A stretch of DNA of 64,000 nt, taken from positions 1,364,001 through 1,428,000 of the forward strand of contig JACHMT010000005.1 in NCBI GenBank assembly GCA_014208095.1. The letters are read 5' to 3'. Source of the stretch: Actinospineispora eucalypti. GTDB lineage: Bacteria; Actinomycetota; Actinomycetes; Mycobacteriales; Pseudonocardiaceae. Shown here piece by piece: positions 8,616-16,200 of this stretch (the stretch's first letter is position 1; every line of letters begins with the position of its first letter). A program made the translations under genes and the position numbers. The notes under the pieces were generated by a model, which worked only from the letters and a program-made list of their open reading frames with translations, made no database searches and had not been told where the DNA came from.

Positions 8616-10306
8616 ACGTGGGCCTCCTCGAGGACGAGGTTCGTCGTGGCCGCGCGGCGGCGGGCCTTGAGCCGGTGCATCACGTCGTTGGCGCCGCGCC
8701 CGAAGTAGTCGTGCAGCGCGGTGTAGTCGGCGTAGACCTGGTCGTAGGCCGAGGCGTTCGCCGGGATGGGCCGGTAGACGGTGGGACCCAGCGACCCCAT
8801 GGCGGCAGCGGCGGCGCGGATGTCCGGGTAGGCCCCGGCCGCCACCGCCGCATGGATCGCCGAACCCAGCGCCGGTCCCTGCGCCGAGCCGATCGTGGAC
8901 AGCGGCAGGTTGGTCACGTCGGCGTAGATCTGCATGAGTAACCGGTTCGTCAGCAGGCCACCGGCAACGATCAGCTCGGTGACCGGCACGCCGGCGCCCC
9001 GGAACGCCTCGATGATCGTGCGGGTGCCGAACGCGGTCGCCTCGAGCAGCGCGCGGTAGGTGTCCTCGGCCCGGGTCGCCAGGGTCTGCCCGACGACCAC
9101 GCCGGACAGCTCGTGGTCGACCAGAACCGAGCGGTTGCCGCTGTGCCAGTCCAGCGCGAGCAGGCCGTGCTGCCCGACCCGCTGTCCGGCGGCCAGCTCG
9201 GTCAGCAGCTCGTGGGTGGAGATGCCGCGCTCGCGGGCAGTGTCGTGATAGGCGGCCGGCACCCCGTGCTCGACGAACCAGCCGAAGATGTCACCCACGC
9301 CGCTCTGCCCGGCCTCGTACCCCCACAGGCCGGGCACGATCCCGCCGTCCACCACGCCGCACATGCCGGGCACCTGCCTCGGCTCGACCCCGTTCACCAC
9401 GTGGCAGGTCGAGGTGCCCATGATCGCCACCATGCTGCCCGGCCGGACCGCCCGGGCGGCGGCCGCCGTGACGTGCGCGTCCACGTTGCCGACCGCCACC
9501 GCGATGCCCTCGGGCAGCCCGGTCCACCCCGCGGCCCGCGCGCACAGCCGGCCGGCCCGCTCGCCCAGCTGCCCCAGCGGGTGCCGCAGCTTCGCCGCGA
9601 CGAACTGCTCGAAGCCGGGGTCCAGCTCGCGGCAGAACTCCGCCGACGGGTAGTCGCCGTCCTGCAGGATGCCCTTGTAGCCGGCGCTGCAGGCGTTGCG
9701 CACATAACGGCCGGTCAGTTGCCAGACGATCCAGTCGGCCGCCTCCACCCAGTGCCGCATCGCCGCATAGACCGCCGGCGCCTCCTGGAGCAGCTGCAGG
9801 CCCTTGGCGAACTCCCACTCCGAGGAGATCAGCCCGCCGTAGCGGGCCAGCCACGGTTCGCTACGGAGCCGCGCCAGCTCGTTGACCCGGTCGGCCTGGG
9901 GCTGCGCGGCGTGGTGGCGCCACAGCTTGACGTAGGCATGCGGCTCGTCGGCGAACTCGGCCAGCTCGCACAGCGGGGTGCCGTCCGCCGTGGTCGGGAG
10001 CATCGTGCAGGCGGTGAAGTCGGTGCCGATGCCGACCACGTCGGACGGGTCGGCTCCCGCCTCGGCCAACGCGGCGGGCACCGCGGTGCGCAGCACCTCC
10101 CGGTAGTCCGAGGGCACCTGGAGCGCCCAGTCCGGCGGCAGCGCCCGGCCGCCGGTCGGCAGTTCGCGGTCGAGTACGCCGTGCCGGTAGGCGGTGACCG
10201 CGCTGCCCAGCTCGGCGCCGTCCCGCACGCGCACCACCACCGCGCGCCCGGACAGCGTTCCGAAGTCCACGCCCACAACCAGGGCAGCGGCGGGATCCAT
10301 CGACAT
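8612..10306 (-). CDS. araB: Ribulokinase
   Basis: This 564-residue FGGY-family kinase phosphorylates L-ribulose with ATP. It opens with VGVDFGTLSGRAVVV, the AraB version of the sugar-kinase phosphate loop. It also carries GIGTDFTACTMLP, SSEWEFAKGLQLL and the ATP-site region IVAGGLLTNRLLMQIYADV. Length fits AraB (about 560) rather than xylulokinase (about 490). The ATG at 10306 is preceded by GAAGGTG, a fair ribosome-binding site. It is the first gene of the unit, and a palindromic operator sits 68-81 bp upstream of the start. Confidence 0.95.
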   Translation of the reverse strand: MSMDPAAALVVGVDFGTLSGRAVVVRVRDGAELGSAVTAYRHGVLDRELPTGGRALPPDWALQVPSDYREVLRTAVPAALAEAGADPSDVVGIGTDFTACTMLPTTADGTPLCELAEFADEPHAYVKLWRHHAAQPQADRVNELARLRSEPWLARYGGLISSEWEFAKGLQLLQEAPAVYAAMRHWVEAADWIVWQLTGRYVRNACSAGYKGILQDGDYPSAEFCRELDPGFEQFVAAKLRHPLGQLGERAGRLCARAAGWTGLPEGIAVAVGNVDAHVTAAAARAVRPGSMVAIMGTSTCHVVNGVEPRQVPGMCGVVDGGIVPGLWGYEAGQSGVGDIFGWFVEHGVPAAYHDTARERGISTHELLTELAAGQRVGQHGLLALDWHSGNRSVLVDHELSGVVVGQTLATRAEDTYRALLEATAFGTRTIIEAFRGAGVPVTELIVAGGLLTNRLLMQIYADVTNLPLSTIGSAQGPALGSAIHAAVAAGAYPDIRAAAAAMGSLGPTVYRPIPANASAYDQVYADYTALHDYFGRGANDVMHRLKARRRAATTNLVLEEAHV

Positions 10307-10373
10307 GGCCGAACACCTTCGTTCGAGCTGGCAGCGGGGATGCGCCGCGACCTGGTATCGCGACCGGCCAAAT

Positions 10374-10387
10374 TGTTAGCGATAACA
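10374..10387. promoter_or_regulatory. Candidate LacI-family operator upstream of araB
   Basis: The sequence TGTTAGCGATAACA is a near-perfect palindrome centred on CG, as LacI/GalR-family operators are. It lies between araB and its presumed regulator gene, 68-81 bp upstream of the araB start. A very similar sequence occurs upstream of the regulator gene itself. Binding would repress the arabinose operon in the absence of sugar. Confidence 0.65.
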
Positions 10388-10449
10388 TTCGGTCGCGTCA
10401 AGCGGTCTGGGCAAGGTGCCGGTGTCGGTTGGCGTGGCGACCGGGTTGG

Positions 10450-11499
10450 TCAGCCGGGCGGCGGCGCCACGCTGTTCCGCTCGATCAGCGTCGGCGCGAG
10501 CATCACCGGCGCGGTCGGCAGCGGGTCCGACCGCAGCTGCGCGACCAGCAGCCGTAGGGCGTGTTCGGCCACGGCGTGGAAGTCGGGCCGGACCGTGGTC
10601 AGCGGCGGGATGAGGTAGCCGGCTTCGGGCACGTCGTCGAAGCCGACGATGCTGACCTCCTCCGGCACTCGGCGGGACCGTTCGTGCAGCGCGCGCAGCA
10701 GCCCGATCGCGAGGTGGTCGTTCGCGGCGAAGATCGCGGTGAGCTCCGGGATGCGTGCGAGCATGTTGCCCGCCCGGTAGCCGGCCGCGGCCGACCAGTC
10801 CGCAGGCACGACGGGCGGTATCTCGGCACCGGCGTCGCGCAGCGAGGCCTCCCAGCCGGCGACCCGGCTGGCGCTGTCGAACCAGTCCGTGGGGCCGGAC
10901 ACGTGCCAGACCGTCCGGTGACCGGCGGCCAGCAGGTGTTCGGTGGCTGCCCGGGCGCCGGCCTCCTGGTCGACGGTGACTGTCGGGCGACGCGGATCAC
11001 CGTCGATCGTCACCAGCGGGGTATCGATCCGCAGCGCGTCCAGCGCCTCGTTCGCCGAGGCCACCGGCGCGATCAGCGCGATGCCCGCGACGCGCTCGTC
11101 CAGATGCCGCTGCACCACGGCACTGATCGATTCGCGGTCGAACCTGGCCACGCTGCCCACACTGACCGCGAAACCGGCCGAGGCCGCGGCCTGTTCGAAG
11201 GCGGTCAACAGCGAGGTCGGGCCGTACAGGGTGGTGTTCAGCCCGACCACCCCCAGCACCTGGCTCCGCCCGGTGACCAGCGTGCGCGCCGCCCGGTTCG
11301 GGCGGTAGCCGAGCTCGAAGATCGCCGCGCGCACCCGCCGCGCCGTCTCCGCGCGGACATTGGGGTGGTCGTTCAACACCCGTGAGACGGTCTGGTGGGA
11401 TACTCCGGCCAGGCGAGCGACATCGATCATGGCGGGCTCGCGGATGCTCTCCGAGATCGCCGGACGGCGCCCCGGCCCGCGCTCGCCCACGGTGCCCAT
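10450..11499 (-). CDS. LacI-family transcriptional regulator (probable arabinose repressor)
   Basis: This is a 349-residue LacI/GalR regulator. The helix-turn-helix MIDVARLAGVSHQTVSRVLN is near residue 25, with the hinge helix after RPNRAARTLVTGRS. The C-terminal two-thirds is a periplasmic-binding-like effector domain of the LacI group (GAEIPPVVPADWSAAAGYRAG, IFAANDHLAIGLLRALHE). I chose the ATG at 11499 because AAGGGCAAGG directly precedes it; a start at 11541 is also open but has no comparable site. It is encoded immediately upstream of araB in the same direction. Operator-like palindromes in front of both it and araB suggest self-control and control of the arabinose operon. Confidence 0.85.
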   Translation of the reverse strand: MGTVGERGPGRRPAISESIREPAMIDVARLAGVSHQTVSRVLNDHPNVRAETARRVRAAIFELGYRPNRAARTLVTGRSQVLGVVGLNTTLYGPTSLLTAFEQAAASAGFAVSVGSVARFDRESISAVVQRHLDERVAGIALIAPVASANEALDALRIDTPLVTIDGDPRRPTVTVDQEAGARAATEHLLAAGHRTVWHVSGPTDWFDSASRVAGWEASLRDAGAEIPPVVPADWSAAAGYRAGNMLARIPELTAIFAANDHLAIGLLRALHERSRRVPEEVSIVGFDDVPEAGYLIPPLTTVRPDFHAVAEHALRLLVAQLRSDPLPTAPVMLAPTLIERNSVAPPPG

Positions 11500-11587
11500 C
11501 CTTGCCCTTACCGGTGCCCGTTGTATCGAGTCCCGCGACACGCGGACCCCGCCTGATCGAGGCCGCCGGCGGCCGGTGGACGACCTC

Positions 11588-11601
11588 TGTTATCGCTCAC
11601 A
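11588..11601. promoter_or_regulatory. Candidate LacI-family operator upstream of the regulator gene
   Basis: The sequence TGTTATCGCTCACA matches the reverse complement of the araB operator (TGTTATCGCTAACA) at 13 of 14 positions. It sits about 90-100 bp upstream of the LacI-type regulator start, which suggests autoregulation. The remainder of the 11500-11768 spacer shows no gene that I can support. Confidence 0.55.
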
Positions 11602-11768
11602 TCCGGAAATCTAACATCGAGGCCCGGTGTAGCGAGTTGGAGGAACCCGATTGGGAGCGGTCAGCGCCGGGGCCGATATCGGAATCAGTGGTCAGCCCAG
11701 CGATACACCGATGAGACCGTGATCGTGGGCGGTGTTGGGCCGGACCCTGGCGGTGTGCCTGAGATTAC

Positions 11769-12197
11769 CTATGCCGAATTGCCGGCACCCGCGCTGACGG
11801 CGGCGCGTAGTGAGGCCGCTTCGGTGTCGACCATTGAGCGGATCTTCGCCGCGCCGAGGCGGCCGAGGGGTGAGCCCAGTGGGCCGTCCATGGTGAAGCT
11901 CAGCTCAACCGTGCAGGCGGCGTCGCCGGCCGGGGTGATGATGTGGTCGGCCGACTGGCGAACGCCGAGCCGGTTGCTGCCCCAGCGGAAGCGCCGTCCC
12001 GTCTCCAGCAGGTCGACGGTGTAGGTGGCGACGCCCCGACCCGGTTGCTTGATGCGCAGGACGGCGCCGGTCGCCAGCTGGTCGCCGGTGATCGACTCCA
12101 CGGTGGGTGTCCAGGAAGGCCAGTGGTGAACGTCGGCCAGGACCGACCAGGCGCGGTCGGCGGGGACGTCGAGGGTTATCCGGGTTGCGTGGTGCAT
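11769..12197 (-). CDS. SRPBCC-family protein (START/Bet v1-like)
   Basis: This is a 142-residue protein of the polyketide cyclase/SRPBCC fold, a hydrophobic-ligand-binding helix-grip domain. It starts MHHATRITLDVPADRAW and continues SVLADVHHWPSWTPTVESI, the usual opening of this family. The C-terminal half has the beta-strand pattern GRRFRWGSNRL and a long final helix. I chose the ATG at 12197 because GGAGG lies directly upstream; an earlier in-frame ATG lies within the operator region. It is divergent from a TetR regulator, with overlapping operators between them, so its expression is probably relieved by a small hydrophobic ligand. The ligand is unknown. Confidence 0.75.
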   Translation of the reverse strand: MHHATRITLDVPADRAWSVLADVHHWPSWTPTVESITGDQLATGAVLRIKQPGRGVATYTVDLLETGRRFRWGSNRLGVRQSADHIITPAGDAACTVELSFTMDGPLGSPLGRLGAAKIRSMVDTEAASLRAAVSAGAGNSA

Positions 12198-12212
12198 GCT
12201 GGAGCCTCCTGG

Positions 12213-12259
12213 TTTGACCATTTGGTCTAGTTTGCGTCAGGATAGACCAAATGGTCAAA
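12213..12259. promoter_or_regulatory. Paired TetR operators as a perfect 17-bp inverted repeat
   Basis: The sequence TTTGACCATTTGGTCTA at 12213-12229 recurs exactly as its reverse complement at 12243-12259, with a 13-bp spacer. Each arm is itself a near-palindrome (GACCA-NN-TGGTC). The block fills the gap between the divergent SRPBCC and TetR genes and covers the tetR start codon at 12251. A TetR dimer on each arm would block both promoters. Confidence 0.75.
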
Positions 12260-12808
12260 AATGGCGGTGGTCGGCCCCGGCAGGCGCTGGCCGAGGCCGC
12301 GCTGGAGTACCTGCTTGCCGGCGGCCGGCCGGAGCAGAGCCTGCGTGCGCTGGCGGCCGGGATCGGAGTCAGTCACTCTTTGCTGCTGTACCACTTCGGT
12401 TCCGCCACGGGTTTGCTCGGCGCGGTTCACGTGGCTTGTGAGCAGCGGGAACGGGAACATTTGGCGGCGCTGCGAGCGTCCGGCGACGATCCGGTCGCGG
12501 TCATGCGCGCGATGTGGCGGCACCTGTCCGAGCCGGCTCTGTGGCCGCTGTATCGGCTCGGGTTCGCCCTGCGGGTCCGGGCCGACGTCCCGACCAGCGA
12601 TCAGCAGGCGCAACGCGACGCGTGGGTCGACGCGCTCGGCCCGCTTCTGGCCGCGACCGGGGTGAGCGGACCGGTGGTGCGCGATGAGGCGTTGCTGTGG
12701 GTGGCGACCGCCCGGGGCCTGCTCTGGGAGCTGGTCACCGGCGCCGACCCGGACGCGGTACACCGCGCCGCCGAGCGTTTCATCGCGCAAGTGGGTGCCG
12801 CTCGGTAG
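12251..12808 (+). CDS. TetR-family transcriptional regulator
   Basis: This is a 185-residue TetR-type repressor. The N-terminal helix-turn-helix is ALEYLLAGGRPEQSLRALAA followed by GIGVSHSLLLYHFGS, with the canonical YHF at the end of the recognition helix near residue 45. The C-terminal helical region is the ligand-binding and dimer domain. The ATG at 12251 lies inside the right arm of the inverted-repeat operator and has no ribosome-binding site in front. The mRNA may therefore be leaderless, or the true start may differ. The gene is divergent from the SRPBCC gene and presumably represses both itself and that gene. Confidence 0.8.
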   Translation: MVKNGGGRPRQALAEAALEYLLAGGRPEQSLRALAAGIGVSHSLLLYHFGSATGLLGAVHVACEQREREHLAALRASGDDPVAVMRAMWRHLSEPALWPLYRLGFALRVRADVPTSDQQAQRDAWVDALGPLLAATGVSGPVVRDEALLWVATARGLLWELVTGADPDAVHRAAERFIAQVGAAR

Positions 12809-12910
12809 CTTCGCTCAGCGGTCGGGCGCTTAACCGGATCTGGAGGGCCCGTCTCCACTCGTCGCGCTGTCGGCGAGGCCGTCCAGCGCGGCCGGTGCGG
12901 AAACGAGACA

Positions 12911-12950
12911 GCCGCCGCCCGGAACCGATGCATCCGGCTCGGGCGGCGGC
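12911..12950. terminator. Strong GC-rich hairpin between converging units
   Basis: GCCGCCGCCCG at 12911-12921 pairs perfectly with CGGGCGGCGGC at 12940-12950 around an 18-nt loop. It lies in the 361-bp spacer between the rightward tetR and the leftward nar operon. The position suits a bidirectional terminator. There is no clear U-tract (TATCCCCTTT follows on the right). I see no gene in the rest of 12809-13169. Confidence 0.5.
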
Positions 12951-13169
12951 TATCCCCTTTGCGGCTCTGAGGGGTGTCTTTCCCGGACGGTGAGCCGCAC
13001 ACTGAATAACGCGTGGTACGGGAGGCCGTTACGTGCTCGATCGGGTAGCGCCCGCGCGGGCCGCGTCCTACTCGTGTGTCGCGGTCCGGCAGGCCTTTCT
13101 TGGCTCGCACGTTGAAGCCGGCACTCCGCCAGGAGACCGCAACGGTTTCGGGTGTCAGCCCGGGTCCGA

Positions 13170-13901
13170 TCAGCGGCTCGGTTCCCAGCCGCGGCGCACG
13201 GGCCGGCTGCCGGGACTTGCCGACCGTGAGCGGTAGACGATGTAGGGCCGGAAGAGGTAGCCCAGCGGCGCGGTGAACGCGTGCACGAGGCGAGTGAACG
13301 GCCAGATCACGAACAGCGCCATGCCGATAAGGGTGTGCACCTTGAACCCGAGCGAGGCCGCACTCATCGAGGCGACGTCGGGTTGAAGCACGAACAGCGA
13401 CCGGAACCAGGGCGACACGGTTTCCCGGTAGGGGTGTTGTTCACCCAGCACGCCGGTGCCGAGCAGCGTGGTTGCCAGGCCCGCGAGGATCGCCGCGACC
13501 AGGACGATGTACATGGCCTTGTCGTTGCGGGTGGTGGCCATGAACACCGGACCGGTGGTGCGCCGGCGGTAGATCAGGATGCCGACCCCGACCAGGGTGC
13601 AGAATCCGGCGATCGCGCCCAGCACAAGCGCCTGGAGGTGATACGCCTGCTCGGTCATGCCGATTGCTTCGGTCCAGCTGGCCGGGATGATCAGACCGAT
13701 GACGTGGCCGATGATCACTACGAGCAGCCCGAAGTGGAACAGGGGGCTGCCGATGCGCAGCAGCCGCGACTCGTACAGTTCGCTGGAGCGAGTGGTCCAG
13801 CCGAACTTGTCGTAGCGGTAGCGCCAGATGGTGCCCCCGATCAGCACGGCGAGCATGACGTAGGGCAATACCGCCCACAGCAGTAGGTCGATCCAGCTCA
13901 T
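13170..13901 (-). CDS. narI: Respiratory nitrate reductase gamma subunit (cytochrome b)
   Basis: This 243-residue membrane subunit anchors NarGH and passes electrons from menaquinol to it through two b hemes. It has about five membrane helices and opens MSWIDLLLWAVLPYVM. The two N-terminal heme-ligand histidines are visible in FHFGLLVVIIGHVIGL, and the two C-terminal ones in FKVHTLIGMALFVIWPFTRLVHAF (split here only for reading). The start at 13901 overlaps narJ by four bases. Length is close to the E. coli protein (225) plus a short tail. It is the last gene of narGHJI. Confidence 0.93.
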   Translation of the reverse strand: MSWIDLLLWAVLPYVMLAVLIGGTIWRYRYDKFGWTTRSSELYESRLLRIGSPLFHFGLLVVIIGHVIGLIIPASWTEAIGMTEQAYHLQALVLGAIAGFCTLVGVGILIYRRRTTGPVFMATTRNDKAMYIVLVAAILAGLATTLLGTGVLGEQHPYRETVSPWFRSLFVLQPDVASMSAASLGFKVHTLIGMALFVIWPFTRLVHAFTAPLGYLFRPYIVYRSRSASPGSRPVRRGWEPSR

Positions 13902-14530
13902 CGGGTTGCTCCCAGCTCGAAGGGGGGCAGTTCCAGGCCGACCTGTTCGCGCGGTGGGCCGGTGCGGGCGAGTGCCTTGGCTTCGGCGAGGTCGGCGGGC
14001 GAGGCACCGGGCAGCAGCGCGCACACCGCCTGGACCGGGGCCGCGTACGGGGTGGTGGCCTCGAGCAGCGCCAGGCGCAGCAGCTCGATGCCCGGCCGGT
14101 GTTCCTGGAGCAGCGCCAGTCCGTCGGCCAGCTCGACGGTCGCGGCGTATTCGAGCACGATCGGCAGGTAGTCCGGCAGCTCGGTGCCGGTGAGTTCGGT
14201 GCCCGCCTCGCGGTAGCGCCGCTTCAGCTCGGCGAGGGCGCCGCCGCGCCGGCGGGTCTCGCCGTGGGTCCACCAGGTCAGGTAGAGGCAGCAGCGTCGG
14301 CGGCGGTCGAACACGTCCACGTAGTGGCGGGCGAGCTCCCCGGGTAGCTGTGCCCGCGTCCCGTCGAGGAACGCGCGTAGGTGCTGTTTCGGGTCGCTGT
14401 CGGGGAGTGCCTCGACTCCGGCGTGCACGGTAGGCCACAACGCCCGCACCGTGTCGTCGGGATATTGCAGGCATACGGCCGAGGCCTGCAGCACCGAACG
14501 GGCCGCGCTGGTGGGGTAGTGGAGGTTCAT
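13898..14530 (-). CDS. narJ: Nitrate reductase assembly chaperone (delta subunit)
   Basis: This 210-residue cytoplasmic TorD-like chaperone is needed to insert the molybdenum cofactor and mature NarGH; it is not part of the final enzyme. The N-terminus (SAVCLQYPDDTVRALWPTV) and the motif YVDVFDRRRRCCLYLTWWTHGETRRRG are the family signature: NarJ proteins carry Y-V-x-x-F-D-x-x-R-R-x-x-L-Y-L-x-x-x-x-x-G-D-x-R-x-R-G. The start at 14530 overlaps narH, and the stop overlaps narI, each by four bases. Length is normal. Confidence 0.92.
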   Translation of the reverse strand: MNLHYPTSAARSVLQASAVCLQYPDDTVRALWPTVHAGVEALPDSDPKQHLRAFLDGTRAQLPGELARHYVDVFDRRRRCCLYLTWWTHGETRRRGGALAELKRRYREAGTELTGTELPDYLPIVLEYAATVELADGLALLQEHRPGIELLRLALLEATTPYAAPVQAVCALLPGASPADLAEAKALARTGPPREQVGLELPPFELGATR

Positions 14531-16200
14531 CGCTGGTCCGACGGGTCGCGCCGGCGCGGGAACAGGCCGGCTGGGCGGCCCTTGCCGTCCCAGTTGAGCA
14601 GGTTCACCCGGCCCCGCGGCATGCCTGGGTCGGTGACCTCGTCGCTGGTCTGCCGGTTGCGCAGCGCGTGGAAGGTCTCCACCGACACCGGAGCCGGGCG
14701 ACCGGAGGCTTCGCCGAAGGGGCCGCTGTCGAGCATGCCGGGTCCGCCGTCGAAGTCCAGGCTGCAGCCGATTTCTTCCAGGTCGTGCGCCTGGGCCTGG
14801 TGCGTGGTGGGGATGACGTAGCGGTCCTCGTACTTGGCGATGGCGAGCAGCCGGTACAGCTCGGTCAGCTGGCCGCCGGTCATCCCGACCTCGGCCGGGA
14901 TGGACTCGTCGGCGGGGCGTTCGAGAGTGATGTCGCGCAGGTAGGAGCGCATCGCGGCGAGCGTGCGCAGCACCCGGCGGACCGGTTCCGGGTCGCCGGC
15001 GGTGAACAGCTCGGCGAGGTACTCGACCGGGATGCGCAGGGCGTCGATGGCGCCGAACAGGTTGCCCGCCCGTTCGCCGTCGTGGCCGGTCTCGGTCAGC
15101 CGCTCCACCACCGGCGACAGGGGCGGGATGTACCAGACCATCGGCATGGTGCGGAACTCCGGGTGCAGCGGCAGCGCCACCCGGTATTCCTTGGCCAGCC
15201 GGTACACCGGGGAGCGGCGTGCCGCGTCCAGCCAGTCCTCGGGGATCCCCTCGGCCCGCGCGCCGGCGATCACCTCGGGGTCGGTGGGGTCGAGCAGGAT
15301 GTCCAGCTGGGCCTGGTAGAGGTCGTGCTCGTCGGCGACGGAGGCGGCCTGGGTGACCCGGTCGGCGTCGTAGAGGAACAGCCCGATGTAGCGCAGCCGC
15401 CCGACGCAGGTTTCGCTGCACACCGTGGGCAGCCCGACCTCCACCCTGGGGTAGCAGAAGGTGCACTTCTCCGCCTTGCCGGTGCGGTGGTTGAAGTAGA
15501 CCTTCTTGTACGGGCAGCCGGTGACGCACATCCGCCAGCCCCGGCACTGGTCCTGGTCGACCAGCACGATCCCGTCCTCGACCCGCTTGTACATCGCCCC
15601 GGACGGGCAGGAGGCCACGCAGGACGGGTTGAGGCAGTGCTCGCAGATGCGCGGCAGGAAGAACATGAACGCCCGCTCGTAGTCGAAGCGCACCTTGTCC
15701 TCGCACTCGCGGCGCAGCCGCTGCACGATCGGGTCGGCCGGGCCGTGCTCGGGGGCGCCGCCGAGGTCGTCGTCCCAGTTGGCGCCCCATTCGATGGCCA
15801 TCGGCTCGCCGGTGAGCAGCGACTTGGGCGCGGCGACCGGGAAGTCGTCGCCCAGCGGGGCGCTGGTGAGGTTCTGGTAGTCGTAGGTCCACGGCTCGTA
15901 GTAGTCGCGGATGTTCGGCAGCACCGGGTTGGCGAAGATCGAGAGCAGCTTGCGGAGCCGCCCCCCGGCCTTGAGGGTGAGCCGCCCGCGCCGGTTTCGC
16001 ACCCAGCCGCCGCGCCATTTCTCCTGGTCCTGGTAGCGGCGTGGGTAGCCCTGGCCGGGGCGGGTCTCCACGTTGTTGAACCAGACGTACTCCACGCCGG
16101 CGCGGTTGGTCCAGGCCTGCTTGCAGGTGACCGAGCAGGTGTGGCAGCCAATGCACTTGTCCAGGTTCATCACCATGCCCAGCTGGGCCATGACCTTCAT
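14527..16200 (-). CDS. narH: Respiratory nitrate reductase beta subunit (Fe-S)
   Basis: This 557-residue subunit carries four iron-sulfur clusters linking NarI to NarG on the cytoplasmic face. The four cysteine groups are visible: CIGCHTCSVTC near residue 16, CEHCLNPSCVASCPSG near residue 185, CRGWRMCVTGCPYKK near residue 215 and CTFCYPRVE followed by CVGRLRYIG. The Trp in CRGWRMC marks the [3Fe-4S] site, as in E. coli NarH. I chose the ATG at 16200 (MKVMAQLGMVMNLDKC) because it overlaps the narG stop as TGATG; the frame is open further upstream but lies inside narG. Confidence 0.95.
   Translation of the reverse strand: MKVMAQLGMVMNLDKCIGCHTCSVTCKQAWTNRAGVEYVWFNNVETRPGQGYPRRYQDQEKWRGGWVRNRRGRLTLKAGGRLRKLLSIFANPVLPNIRDYYEPWTYDYQNLTSAPLGDDFPVAAPKSLLTGEPMAIEWGANWDDDLGGAPEHGPADPIVQRLRRECEDKVRFDYERAFMFFLPRICEHCLNPSCVASCPSGAMYKRVEDGIVLVDQDQCRGWRMCVTGCPYKKVYFNHRTGKAEKCTFCYPRVEVGLPTVCSETCVGRLRYIGLFLYDADRVTQAASVADEHDLYQAQLDILLDPTDPEVIAGARAEGIPEDWLDAARRSPVYRLAKEYRVALPLHPEFRTMPMVWYIPPLSPVVERLTETGHDGERAGNLFGAIDALRIPVEYLAELFTAGDPEPVRRVLRTLAAMRSYLRDITLERPADESIPAEVGMTGGQLTELYRLLAIAKYEDRYVIPTTHQAQAHDLEEIGCSLDFDGGPGMLDSGPFGEASGRPAPVSVETFHALRNRQTSDEVTDPGMPRGRVNLLNWDGKGRPAGLFPRRRDPSDQR

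Noticed and set aside
12809..13169. A protein gene in the tetR-narI spacer
   Set aside because: Short frames here have no ribosome-binding site and no domain. The region is better explained by a hairpin terminator.
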